From Acidobacteriota bacterium (GTDB lineage Bacteria; Acidobacteriota; Terriglobia; UBA7540): a stretch of DNA of 64,000 bases. A program made the translations under genes and the position numbers. Position 1 is the stretch's first letter. Each line of letters starts with the position of its first letter. Location of the stretch: assembly GCA_902812465.1 (NCBI GenBank), contig CADDZE010000002.1, positions 31,223 through 95,222 on the forward strand, in the 5' to 3' direction. Below, piece after piece: positions 1-8,174 of the stretch. The notes under the pieces were generated by a model that worked only from the letters and a program-made list of their open reading frames with translations, made no database searches and had not been told where the DNA came from.

Positions 1-1
1 G

Positions 2-421
2 CAGGAGGGCGACCTGCTGCGCGTGAAGAATTACTTGTTGCGTTGCGAGAGCCTGACCTCCGGCGACACGCCGAACTACACTTATTTGCGCGCTAGCCTC
101 TCCGTCTTAAAGGATGGGCGCGCGCTGGGCACGGTTGAGCCAGAGCGGCGCTTCTATAAGGCCAGCCAGCAACCCATCACCCACGTTGCCTTGCGCAGCT
201 CGCTCGCCGAAGACCTCTACACGGTGCTGGCAGGCCAGGACCCCGAGTCGGGCAAAGCGGTGATTCAGGTCTTCGTGAATCCGCTGGTGGCCTGGGTATG
301 GCTGGGTGGTATCGTGATGCTGTTGGGCACGCTGCTCGTGCTGGTGCCGAGCCGCGTGGACCGGGAGATGGATTTGCTCCAGGCGCAGCCGCAAGCGGCT
401 GAGGAAACACAGTGGCTGTGA
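2..421 (+). CDS. ccmF: Cytochrome c maturation protein CcmF, C-terminal end (partial)
   Basis: The reading frame is open at the left edge and runs to the stop at 419-421, so only about the last 139 residues are visible. CcmF is the inner-membrane haem lyase subunit that joins haem to apocytochrome c in system I maturation. The visible part has the family's periplasmic C-terminal segment (PERRFY followed by a stretch ending in DLYTVLAG) and the final membrane helix (PLVAWVWLGGIVMLLGTLLVL). An acidic, Gln/Glu-rich tail ends the protein. The next gene starts inside the last codons of this one, and ccmA, ccmB, ccmC and ccmD follow, which supports the assignment. The internal GTG at 23 is not a start. 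Confidence 0.9.
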   Translation, partial: QEGDLLRVKNYLLRCESLTSGDTPNYTYLRASLSVLKDGRALGTVEPERRFYKASQQPITHVALRSSLAEDLYTVLAGQDPESGKAVIQVFVNPLVAWVWLGGIVMLLGTLLVLVPSRVDREMDLLQAQPQAAEETQWL

Positions 422-1071
422 GGGCGATCTGGCGATCTAACAAGCTGCGGCGTCACTCCGGGAGCGATGCCGCTTGGAAAGCTGGAGGCCAGGGACGGCC
501 ACTTCAACTTCCTGCCTTCGAAACCGCCGTTCCCCCCGCGAACGGGGCGCAACACCCCCAGGATTTGTTTCACGCCAGAGCCAAAGCCGTTGAGGCATGG
601 TTCGCTGTCTGCCTCGTGGTCGCTTCCGCACCGGGGCGCCTCTTCTCAGGTCATGATGCGGGTCTGCGCGCCAGACCGAGCCTCGAATCCGTCGGCGATA
701 AGGTTTACTGTCTGTGTGGTTGCGTTACCACGCTCAACCGATGTCCGCACCTGCCCTCCGAGTGCTGGAGCCGCAGACAGACGGAAGAGGCCATTCGCAC
801 CGACATCGCCCAAGGCAAAGATGAAGCGGCCATCCTGCAGGATCTCATGCAGCGTTATGGCGTGCAGGTGCTGGCGGCGCCGCCGGTCAAGGGGTTCGAT
901 CTAGCAGCGTGGCTGCTGCCTGGTTTCGGGCTGGTAATAGGCTTGATTCTTGTCGTATGGGTCGTGCGACGCTGGCACCACCCAGCGGGCCGTCCGCCCG
1001 AGCCGCCCGTCGCAGTCGATCCCAAGCTAATGATGGCGATCGAAGAGGAGATGAAAACACTGGAGGATTGA
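412..1071 (+). CDS. ccmH: CcmH/CycL-type apocytochrome c thiol reductase
   Basis: CcmH-type proteins hold apocytochrome c with reduced cysteines for haem attachment. The core lies at about residues 93-150: Cys100, Cys102 and Cys104 (CLCGC), then Cys111 and Cys118, then a helical segment ending in LMQRYG. A membrane helix follows at about 164-186. The CxCGC arrangement replaces the proteobacterial CxxC. The first ~60 residues (Arg-, Pro- and Gly-rich) do not look like the family, and a hydrophobic export-like segment only appears at about 61-73. GTG at 412 is preceded by GAGGAAA and overlaps the ccmF stop, which favours coupling, but a later in-frame TTG at 565 would give a more normal protein. 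The start is therefore uncertain and the function fairly sure. Confidence 0.78.
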   Translation: MAVRAIWRSNKLRRHSGSDAAWKAGGQGRPLQLPAFETAVPPANGAQHPQDLFHARAKAVEAWFAVCLVVASAPGRLFSGHDAGLRARPSLESVGDKVYCLCGCVTTLNRCPHLPSECWSRRQTEEAIRTDIAQGKDEAAILQDLMQRYGVQVLAAPPVKGFDLAAWLLPGFGLVIGLILVVWVVRRWHHPAGRPPEPPVAVDPKLMMAIEEEMKTLED

Positions 1072-1150
1072 ATCATTGACGCGCGGAAAAGGTTTCGCTA
1101 CCTGAGCCGGTGGCGCGTTATGATCCGGTCACTCCATGGGCTAAAAGGCC

Positions 1151-1597
1151 ATGCCCGTAGTTATTGCCCTTCTTATTACTGCGTCGCTGCTGGTGTTTGT
1201 GGCGTACCCCCTGCTGGCAGGGGAAGAAGCATCGGCACACCTGAGCACGCTGCCGGTGGACGTTACGCCGCAGGTGGATTTGAAGAATCGCCGTTTGGTA
1301 CTTTACGAGAACATGCGCGACCTCGAGTTCGAGTACCAGGCTGGCAAGATCGCCCAGGAGGATTATGAAGCGCTCCGCGAGGAATACACCGCCCATGCAG
1401 CCCGCTTAATGGCTGCCTCCCAAGGGCTGTTGCGAACCAGTCCGGAGGATGCACTCATCGAGCAGGAGGTGGCGCGGCGGCGTAACCGGCGGCGCCAGGC
1501 GACAACTGACTACGTCTGCCCCAAGTGTGGCTACGAGAATCCGCTGCCCGTCAAGTTCTGTGGCGAGTGCGGACAGAAATTGAAAAGCCGCAGTTAG
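1151..1597 (+). CDS. CcmI-like membrane protein with C-terminal zinc ribbon
   Basis: The 148-residue protein has one N-terminal membrane helix (about 3-22) and a charged helical region (about 43-88). The motif LxxRDLEFEYQAGKIAQEDYE in that region resembles the conserved part of CcmI/CycH-type proteins. A four-cysteine zinc ribbon closes the protein (Cys123, Cys126, Cys137, Cys140; CPKC and CGEC). The ATG at 1151 follows an AAAAGG ribosome-binding site. Its place between ccmH and ccmA suggests a part in presenting or chaperoning apocytochrome c. A related GKIAxxxY segment recurs in the C-terminus of the next protein. The zinc ribbon is unusual for this role, and no enzymatic function is implied. 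Confidence 0.6.
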   Translation: MPVVIALLITASLLVFVAYPLLAGEEASAHLSTLPVDVTPQVDLKNRRLVLYENMRDLEFEYQAGKIAQEDYEALREEYTAHAARLMAASQGLLRTSPEDALIEQEVARRRNRRRQATTDYVCPKCGYENPLPVKFCGECGQKLKSRS

Positions 1598-1672
1598 ATT
1601 GTGAAGGCTGAAGCAGCGAGCTCGGCGAAGCCGCCTTCTTCCCTGATGCTTTATAGTTCTGCGTGACCCAAG

Positions 1673-2938
1673 ATGAATGCGACCTCCCATCCTGGGATGC
1701 GTGCCTTTCTGGCCATCGTGGTGTCCGTGTTGGTCCAGCCTCAGGCGTATGCTCAGGCGCGCATTCACGGGCAAGTGGTGAATGGAACCAGGCGCCAGCC
1801 GGTGGCCGGCCAGGAAGTGCGGCTGCTTCAGCCACGGGGCGGCATGCAGCAAGTCGGCGTTACCACCACGGACGCTAAAGGCCGGTTCGAGTTCAGCCAG
1901 GTGCCGGCGGATCCGAGTTCCTTTTATCTCGCTTCGACCGTCTTTGCCGGTGTTCCCTACAACGCGCCCGTACAGTTTGACTCTTCCGGCCAGGCAGGCG
2001 CGGACCTGACCGTTTACGATGCCACCCATTCCCCGCTGGCCCTGCGCGTGAAGGTGCTGCGCGTGCTCGCCCTGGCGCACGGATCGAGAGTGAGGGTGCG
2101 CGAAGAATACGAAGTCGAAAACGCGAGCCGGCCGCCACGCGCCTATTCTCAGGCTGGGGGAACCTTCCACTTTCGCCTGCCCGCTGGCGTAAACCAGCCG
2201 AGCGTGGCGGTGACGGGCTTGATGAACATGCCGCTGCCTCAGGACGCCGAGGCCGACCAGCGAGGCTTTTTCATCCGCTATCCGCTGAAGCCGGGCACGA
2301 CCGAAGTGGCCATCCAGTATGAGTCCGACTACAATCCCTCAGGCTACCGGTGGACCAGCGGCACCGACTACCCCATCGACCGCGTCGAGTTCTACTTGTC
2401 ACCCCCCACGCTCCGTGTGGATTCGCCCGACCTCAAGCCAGCGGGCAAGGACGATGCTCACCAGATCGTGAAGTACGAAGCTGGAGCCATTCCGGCCGGT
2501 GCGGAGCTCGTGGCGCGGCTCAGCGGTGAAGCCGCACCCCCGGCCGCCGGCGAGCCCTCGGACGAAGGCGGAAGCGACAATGGGGAGGGCCAGGATACAG
2601 TGAAAGTGGTCCCCGACGCCATGACGCGCCTCCGCTGGCCGCTCGCTGGTTGCTTCCTGCTGGTACTCTTATGGGCACTCGGCGTGCGCGTTGCTAAGGA
2701 ATGGCCGCAACGCGCCGCGGCCCGCCCTACCGCCCAGGTTCAGCAGCAACTGCAAGCCAAGGCAGAAAAGCTGCTCAACTCCCTGGCCGACCTCGACGAG
2801 CTCTTCGCCGCTGGCAAGATCGCTGAACGGCACTATTGGAGGGAGCGTCTGGAGCTGAAGGCCAAGCTGGTGGCGCTGCTAAAGAAGAGCCCGCCCGCGC
2901 TGCTCGAGTCTTATGCCTCGCGAAGCCAGCCCCGCTGA
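1673..2938 (+). CDS. Secreted/membrane protein with carboxypeptidase-regulatory-like domain, in ccm operon
   Basis: The 421-residue protein begins with a signal peptide (about 1-27, cleavage near AYA-QA). A transthyretin/carboxypeptidase-regulatory-like beta domain follows at about 29-110, with the typical pattern of GxVVNGTxxxPVAGxxV and TDAKGRFEF. A second, probably beta-rich region spans 115-285, then an acidic Gly/Ser-rich linker, a membrane helix at about 321-341 and a cytoplasmic helical tail (about 355-410) resembling CcmI. It overlaps the start of ccmA by 26 bases, so it is co-transcribed and probably translationally coupled. An extracytoplasmic holder or scaffold for apocytochrome maturation is my inference. 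An ATG at 1697 is an alternative start. Confidence 0.7.
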   Translation: MNATSHPGMRAFLAIVVSVLVQPQAYAQARIHGQVVNGTRRQPVAGQEVRLLQPRGGMQQVGVTTTDAKGRFEFSQVPADPSSFYLASTVFAGVPYNAPVQFDSSGQAGADLTVYDATHSPLALRVKVLRVLALAHGSRVRVREEYEVENASRPPRAYSQAGGTFHFRLPAGVNQPSVAVTGLMNMPLPQDAEADQRGFFIRYPLKPGTTEVAIQYESDYNPSGYRWTSGTDYPIDRVEFYLSPPTLRVDSPDLKPAGKDDAHQIVKYEAGAIPAGAELVARLSGEAAPPAAGEPSDEGGSDNGEGQDTVKVVPDAMTRLRWPLAGCFLLVLLWALGVRVAKEWPQRAAARPTAQVQQQLQAKAEKLLNSLADLDELFAAGKIAERHYWRERLELKAKLVALLKKSPPALLESYASRSQPR

Positions 2939-3641
2939 GCACGCGCTCGAAGCCCGCCATATCTCCAAGTACTTCGGCGACCACGTAGCGCTTAGAAACA
3001 TCTCTTTGCGGGTGGCTGGGGGCGACTGCGTGTTGCTCTACGGTCCGAACGGCGCGGGCAAAACCACTTTGTTGCGCGTCCTGGCGTCTTTGGCGCGTCC
3101 AGACCGGGGAGAGGTTCTGCTGGACGGGAAGAAGGTGCGGCACGACGCCTCCTCGAAGTTCGAAATCGGCTTTGTCTCTCACGCGTCGCTGCTCTACGGT
3201 GACTTGACCGTTCGCGAAAATCTGCGGTTTACCGCTCACCTCTTCGGCCTGCGCCACGCCGAGGCCAGGATCAACGAGGCGCTCGATCTGTTTGCCGTGC
3301 GCGATCGCCAAGCCCAGCTGGTGCGGAGTTTGTCGCGCGGCTTGCAGCAGCGCGTCACGCTCGCTCGCGCCTTGCTCCACCGGCCTCGCTTTCTGCTGTT
3401 GGATGAGCCCTTCACCGGCCTGGACGCGGCATCAGCCGAAAGCCTGACCAGCCGGCTACAACACTGGACGGACAAGGGCATCATCTTCTCCACTCATAGC
3501 TTCGAGCAGGGAGCGGCGATCGCCCGCCGGCTCGTGGTCCTCGAAGGGGGACGGCTGCGCTACGATGGCCCGTTCCGGCACGCCCCGCTGGCGGCGCTCG
3601 GCATCAGGCCGTCGACCGAGGCGCGGGGCAGTAAGCTGTGA
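2913..3641 (+). CDS. ccmA: Haem exporter ATP-binding protein CcmA
   Basis: This is the ATPase of the CcmABCD complex, which releases haem-loaded CcmE. In 242 residues it shows a Walker A motif at 44-51 (GPNGAGKT), a signature motif at 140-147 (LSRGLQQR), Walker B at 161-165 (LLLDE) and the switch histidine at 195. The SRG in the signature instead of SGG is usual for CcmA and separates it from most importers. The ATG at 2913 lies inside the 3' end of the preceding gene. ccmB, ccmC and ccmD follow on the same strand, which makes the assignment specific. Confidence 0.92.
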   Translation: MPREASPAEHALEARHISKYFGDHVALRNISLRVAGGDCVLLYGPNGAGKTTLLRVLASLARPDRGEVLLDGKKVRHDASSKFEIGFVSHASLLYGDLTVRENLRFTAHLFGLRHAEARINEALDLFAVRDRQAQLVRSLSRGLQQRVTLARALLHRPRFLLLDEPFTGLDAASAESLTSRLQHWTDKGIIFSTHSFEQGAAIARRLVVLEGGRLRYDGPFRHAPLAALGIRPSTEARGSKL

Positions 3642-3722
3642 GCCAGCGAGCCATGGGCTGCTGAAGTCCCGGGGGCAGGCTGCGGCCGGCGGCTGTCGCT
3701 CGCCAATGGCCCTCTGACTTCC

Positions 3723-4391
3723 GTGAACGTTATCTGGACGATGTTCGTGAAGGACCTGCGCGTCGAGTGGCGCAACCGCGAGACGCTGGCACTGATGTGT
3801 GTCTTCGGGCTGCTGGTGGTTTTCTTGTTCAACTTTACGCTGGAAACCGGGCGCGAAGAGGCTCTGCGCGGCCTGCCCGCACTCCTTTGGGTGGACTTCG
3901 CATTCGTAGGCATTTTGGGTTTCAACCGTTCCTTTGCCGCCGAGCGTGAGAACGCGTGCCTCGAAGGCCTGATGCTGGCCCCCGTCGACCCGGGCCTCCT
4001 TTATCTCGGCAAGATGCTGTCCAACCTGGTGTTCCTGGGAGTGGCGGAAGGGATCGTGGTGTTTGCCGCCTCGCTTTGGTATAACTTTTCCTTCTTGCCA
4101 GCTTTCCGCAGCTTCTTCTGGATCGCTTTTCTCGGCACGGTGGGGTACGTGGCTGTGGGAACGGTGTTCGGCGCGATTGCGGCTAATACTCGGATGCGGG
4201 AGGTGATGCTGCCCGTGCTGCAATTCCCGGTGGCCGTGCCGGTCCTGATCGGAGGCATCGAGGCCACCGGCGGGGCGCTGCGCGGCGACGCTCCAAGCTC
4301 CTACGCCTGGGCGGTAAGGCTGCTTGTGGCGTTCGACGTCGCTTTTATTGTTCTGTCGTACTTGCTATTTGAGTATGTGTTGGAGGAGTAG
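3723..4391 (+). CDS. ccmB: Haem exporter permease CcmB
   Basis: This is a 222-residue integral membrane protein with about six hydrophobic helices. It has the CcmB hallmarks: an N-terminal FVKDLRVEWRNRE segment, FNRSFAAERENACLEGLMLAP after the second helix, and a late MREVMLPVLQFP segment. CcmB pairs with CcmA and CcmC in the CcmABCD ATPase. Translation most likely starts at GTG 3723. An 81-base gap separates it from ccmA, longer than elsewhere in the operon, but I see no terminator there. Confidence 0.92.
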   Translation: MNVIWTMFVKDLRVEWRNRETLALMCVFGLLVVFLFNFTLETGREEALRGLPALLWVDFAFVGILGFNRSFAAERENACLEGLMLAPVDPGLLYLGKMLSNLVFLGVAEGIVVFAASLWYNFSFLPAFRSFFWIAFLGTVGYVAVGTVFGAIAANTRMREVMLPVLQFPVAVPVLIGGIEATGGALRGDAPSSYAWAVRLLVAFDVAFIVLSYLLFEYVLEE

Positions 4392-4494
4392 ATGTGGGCC
4401 GGCTGTTCCCAGTCTCCGTCGCCTTCGGCGCCGCGCTGCTTGCGGTCAGACGGGTGATTGAGGCCAGCCCTGGGAAGCGTGGTGAACCGCCAAA

Positions 4495-5178
4495 ATGCCG
4501 AAGCTCTCACCCACACTGCATCTGGCTATCTGCACCGCTTGGACCGTGGCAGCGCTGTACATGATTTTTCTCTACGCTCCAACGGAGCTCACCATGGGCG
4601 AGGTGCAGCGCATCTTCTATATCCACGTCTCGACGGCCATCACCGCACTGCTCGCTTATATTCTGGTCTTCCTGTGCAGCATAGTATTCTTGTGGAGGAG
4701 GTCGCCGGCTGCCGATGAACTGGCCCACGCGGCCGCCGAAGTTGGCTTCGTCTTTTGCAGTTGTGTTCTGGTCACGGGACCGCTGTGGGCTAAATCCGTG
4801 TGGGGCATCTGGTGGACGTGGGATGCGCGGCTGACGTCAACGTTTGTTCTCTGGCTGCTCTTCATTGCTTACCTGATGCTGCGCAGCTACCTGCTTGATC
4901 CGGCCCGTGCCGCCGTGCTGGCCGCGGTGGTGGGAATCGCCGGAGGCGTAGACGCTCTGTTCGATTACATGGCCATCCGCTGGTTCCGCACGCAGCACCC
5001 CCAGCCGGTGATTCTGGGTGGGCCGAATGCGGGACTGGACCCCCGCATGGGCTGGACTCTTCTACTGACCTGGGGCGCTTTCGTCTGTTTATTTCTCTAT
5101 CTGCTGCGGCTGCGGGTGGCGCTGGCGCGCTCACGCCGCGAGGCCGTTGCGGTGCGCCGGGAGGAACTGACACCGTAG
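4495..5178 (+). CDS. ccmC: Haem-handling permease CcmC
   Basis: CcmC moves or presents haem at the periplasmic face and loads it onto CcmE. The 227-residue protein has six predicted helices and the tryptophan-rich haem motif at 103-110 (WGIWWTWD) followed by ARLTS. His44, in FYIHVSTA, and His168, in RTQHPQPV, sit where the family's two haem-ligand histidines are expected. ATG 4495 is preceded by a Gly/Ala-rich gap of 103 bases. The small ccmD gene follows directly. Confidence 0.93.
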   Translation: MPKLSPTLHLAICTAWTVAALYMIFLYAPTELTMGEVQRIFYIHVSTAITALLAYILVFLCSIVFLWRRSPAADELAHAAAEVGFVFCSCVLVTGPLWAKSVWGIWWTWDARLTSTFVLWLLFIAYLMLRSYLLDPARAAVLAAVVGIAGGVDALFDYMAIRWFRTQHPQPVILGGPNAGLDPRMGWTLLLTWGAFVCLFLYLLRLRVALARSRREAVAVRREELTP

Positions 5179-5226
5179 GGAATAGCCGCGGCCGCCGGGC
5201 GCTTAGCCTGGTGCCAAGGAGAGTCT

Positions 5227-5388
5227 GTGGGGAACCGCTTCCTTTTTCTGGCTTATGCCCTCGTGTGGATCATCTTCATGCTTTACGCGTGGAACCTGGC
5301 CCGGCGTCAGGCACGGCTGAGCAAAGAGATCGAGGAATTGAAAGCGCGGCAGGCGGAGGCAGCCCGCGAAGCGAAGGAGTCGCGCTAG
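5227..5388 (+). CDS. ccmD: Small membrane protein CcmD
   Basis: This 53-residue open frame starts at GTG 5227, 48 bases after ccmC, with an AAGGAGAG ribosome-binding site just upstream. It encodes a short hydrophilic start, one membrane helix (about 5-22; FLFLAYALVWIIFMLYAW) and a charged helical tail rich in Arg, Glu and Ala. That is the CcmD plan: a single-pass protein that stabilises the CcmABC-CcmE complex. Position directly after ccmC supports the call. It closes the visible ccm operon. Confidence 0.82.
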   Translation: MGNRFLFLAYALVWIIFMLYAWNLARRQARLSKEIEELKARQAEAAREAKESR

Positions 5389-5686
5389 TAATATCTTGAG
5401 GTGCCGGCAAGGCCCGGGGCCTGCGTGTGGCCTTCTGCCCGCGCACATCAGGCTTCGATCTGCCATCGATGTCGCGCGCCTGCCTTGCCGCTCCGAAGGC
5501 CAAGCCATCCAACTCTGTGCCCCAATTTGCATCGAACTAAGCAGAGCTTGCCCGATGGGTAGGAATTTCTCTTTGACGGCCTCGTGGCTCGCGTGATGAA
5601 ATAGGCAGTCGAGCACCGCGTGTTTCGCCGGGAGTCGTGAGGGCCCCCGTTTGGTGGCTCGGGCCAATCGAGATCGGAAGGCGCGA
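5389..5686 (+). promoter_or_regulatory. Gap after ccm operon with candidate sigma-70 promoter
   Basis: There is no credible gene in these 298 bases. A TTGACG at 5573-5578 is followed after 18 bases by TGAAAT at 5597-5602, a fair -35/-10 pair for the secreted protein that starts at 5687. No terminator hairpin with a T-run is visible after ccmD. Confidence 0.3.
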
Positions 5687-6367
5687 ATGGGCCGCAGAAT
5701 TCTCGTCACGGTGTTTGCGGGCGTGCTGGCAGCCAGCTGGATGCCCGCGGCCTGGGGCCAGGACCAGGAGACGCAGGAGAACCAGGAACAAGCTGCCAAC
5801 CAGATCACCATCCCTGAGGGAACGGAATTCAAGCTCCAACTGCACACCACGATTAACTCCAAGACTTCCCGGCCAGGCGACAGAGTGCTGACAACTCTCC
5901 TCGATCCAGTTAGCGTCGAGGACCTCAACGTGCTCCCTAAGGGAGTCCGGATTGACGGGCACATCGGCGAAGTGAAAGCGGCGGGCCGCCGCGGCAAGGG
6001 TGGTTACTTGACAATTGTTTTCGACAGCCTCGAAATGCCCAATGGCGAAAAGGTAGCCATCCTCGGCTCGCTGACCGAAGTCTTCTCCAGCGAGACCGGC
6101 GGCGATCCCAACGTGGGCCCAGAAGGCGAGCTGAAGGGGAAGGGTCCTTCGCGCAAGAAGCAAGCTGCGATCGTCCTCATTCCGACGGCGGCCGGCGCGG
6201 CGGGTGGCGTCGGTCCCGGAATCGCTGCCGCGGCCGCGGCCACGGCGGTGGCCATTCTTGTACCTCGCGGGCACGAAGCAGAACTCTCTGCCGGATCGTT
6301 GATTGGCATGCGCCTGGACCGCGACGTCACCTTGAACCTTCCTCCCTCCGCTTCCGCACCAAAATGA
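5687..6367 (+). CDS. Secreted hypothetical protein with C-terminal hydrophobic Gly/Ala segment
   Basis: The protein has 226 residues from ATG 5687, chosen over an upstream GTG because GGAAGG lies 6 bases before it. A clear signal peptide (about 1-25, ending AAWGQD) is followed by a beta-type domain with PEGTEFKLQLHTTINS and SRPGDRVLTTLLDPV, a pattern seen in acidobacterial envelope proteins with a repeated 'keep the property in range' motif. A hydrophobic Gly/Ala stretch sits near residues 160-190, then GSLIGMRLDRDVTL. I do not recognise a defined family. Extracytoplasmic location is likely and the function unknown. Confidence 0.7.
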   Translation: MGRRILVTVFAGVLAASWMPAAWGQDQETQENQEQAANQITIPEGTEFKLQLHTTINSKTSRPGDRVLTTLLDPVSVEDLNVLPKGVRIDGHIGEVKAAGRRGKGGYLTIVFDSLEMPNGEKVAILGSLTEVFSSETGGDPNVGPEGELKGKGPSRKKQAAIVLIPTAAGAAGGVGPGIAAAAAATAVAILVPRGHEAELSAGSLIGMRLDRDVTLNLPPSASAPK

Positions 6368-6488
6368 ACTTCTGCGCGTAGATGTCACACGAGAAGCAGC
6401 GGAAGGAATGGCTTTTCTCACCCCAAACCCCGCCCTGCGGGGCCGCTGGGGAGCGGAGCGGAAACACGAAGAGCATAACGAGGTTCGG

Positions 6489-8051
6489 TTGTTCCGCAAG
6501 ATTCTGATCGCCAACCGAGGAGAGATTGCCGTTCGCGTGATACGGGCCTGCCGCGAGCTGGGTATCCGTTCGGTCGCCGTCTATTCGGACGCAGACCGCC
6601 GGGCGCTGCACGTGCGCTACGCCGACGAGGCCTTTCGGGTGGGTCCTGCGCCGTCCGTCGAAAGTTACTTGCGTATCGATCGCATCGTGGACACGGCTCG
6701 GCGCAGCGGGGCGGAAGCGGTTCACCCCGGTTATGGCTTCCTGGCCGAGAATCCCGATTTCGCGCGCGCCTGCCAGGACGCTGGCCTGGTTTTCATCGGA
6801 CCCTCGCCGGCCGCCATGGAGCTGCTAGGCTCCAAGACGGCTGCACGCCAGCTCGTGATGAGTGCAGGCCTGCCAGTCGTTCCGGGCACCGAGCGCAGCG
6901 TTGAGAGCCTGGAAGAGTTGCGCGCCGTGGCAAGCCGAATCGGCTTTCCCTTGATGCTGAAAGCTTCGGCGGGCGGCGGGGGCAAAGGAATGCGGCTGGT
7001 TCACAACCAGGCGGAGCTGGAATCTGCCTACCGGAATGCGCGTTCAGAGGCACAGAACGCGTTCGGCGATCCCGCGGTCTACGCGGAGAGGTACATCGAG
7101 CGGCCGCGGCATATCGAGGTGCAGATCCTGGGCGACCGCCATGGCAACCTCGTCTATCTCGGTGAGCGCGAATGCTCGCTGCAGCGGCGGCATCAGAAGG
7201 TGGTGGAAGAGTGCCCATCGCCCATCGTCGACGAAGGCCTCCGCCGCCGGCTGGGCGAGACGGCGGTGCGCATCGGCCAGCTGGCAGGCTACTGGAACGC
7301 GGGGACAGTCGAGTTCTTGGTTGGCCAGGATCGCCAATTCTACTTCCTGGAAGTAAACGCCCGCCTGCAGGTGGAGCATCCGGTTACCGAAATGGTTTTC
7401 GGTGTGGACTTAGTGAAGGCACAGCTCAGGATCGCGGCCGGCGAGCCGCTACCCTGGCGCCAGGAAGAGTTGCGGATGCGGGGCGCGGCCATCGAATGCC
7501 GCATCTGCGCCGAGGATCCAGCTAACAACTTCTTTCCCTGCCCCGGCCTGATCACCGGTCTCAAGGTTCCTTCGGGCGGAGGGGTGCGGGATGATAGCGG
7601 GGTCTTCGAGGGATGGACGGTCCCGGTCGAGTACGACCCCCTACTCTCCAAGCTCATCGTTTGGGGGACGGACCGTGCGGAGGCGATCGCGCGCATGCGC
7701 CGGGCCTTGGAGGAATACAGCGTCGCCGGCATTGAGACCAATCTTGGCTTCCTGCGCCGCTTGCTGGCTCATCCGGACTTTGCCGCCGGAGAGCTGCACA
7801 CCGGCACCATCGAGCGCTTGCTCGAGGCAGGACTACTGTCCTTGCCCGGGCCAGAACCCACATCCGAGGCGGAAAAAGCACGAACCGTGGCCCTGCTAGC
7901 CGCCGCCCTTCAGGCCGTCCAAGGCCAACGCCGAGGCCTTGACGTGGATGCATCGCGAGACGGCACGGGACCGGCACGAATGAGCCCGTGGAAGGCCGCC
8001 GGCCGGCGCGAAGCGCTGCGGCGCTGGCCACAGCCAGCGCGTCCCTCATGA
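6489..8051 (+). CDS. accC: Biotin carboxylase subunit of an acyl-CoA carboxylase
   Basis: The enzyme carboxylates biotin with ATP and bicarbonate, the first half reaction of acetyl-CoA or propionyl-CoA carboxylase. I start it at TTG 6489, preceded by AACGAGG, which gives the canonical N-terminus FRKILIANRGEIAVR and 520 residues. HPGYGF (about 79-84), the glycine-rich ATP loop GGGGKGM (about 162-168) and EVNARLQVEHPVTE are all intact. The usual length is about 450 residues; the extra ~70 C-terminal residues, with SPWKAAGRREALRR, resemble a linker found in propionyl-CoA-carboxylase-like subunits. No biotin carrier or carboxyltransferase gene is nearby, so the substrate cannot be settled here. 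Confidence 0.9.
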   Translation: MFRKILIANRGEIAVRVIRACRELGIRSVAVYSDADRRALHVRYADEAFRVGPAPSVESYLRIDRIVDTARRSGAEAVHPGYGFLAENPDFARACQDAGLVFIGPSPAAMELLGSKTAARQLVMSAGLPVVPGTERSVESLEELRAVASRIGFPLMLKASAGGGGKGMRLVHNQAELESAYRNARSEAQNAFGDPAVYAERYIERPRHIEVQILGDRHGNLVYLGERECSLQRRHQKVVEECPSPIVDEGLRRRLGETAVRIGQLAGYWNAGTVEFLVGQDRQFYFLEVNARLQVEHPVTEMVFGVDLVKAQLRIAAGEPLPWRQEELRMRGAAIECRICAEDPANNFFPCPGLITGLKVPSGGGVRDDSGVFEGWTVPVEYDPLLSKLIVWGTDRAEAIARMRRALEEYSVAGIETNLGFLRRLLAHPDFAAGELHTGTIERLLEAGLLSLPGPEPTSEAEKARTVALLAAALQAVQGQRRGLDVDASRDGTGPARMSPWKAAGRREALRRWPQPARPS

Positions 8052-8174
8052 GCCTGCCCGTCGGAGCAGCGATTCGGTCATCGGTGGTTGCACGCAGCCT
8101 CCTCGTGAGATACCGTATGACCTCCCAGAGACTTGCCGTTTGCCTGGCAATAGAGCATCCTTCATACTCGAAGT

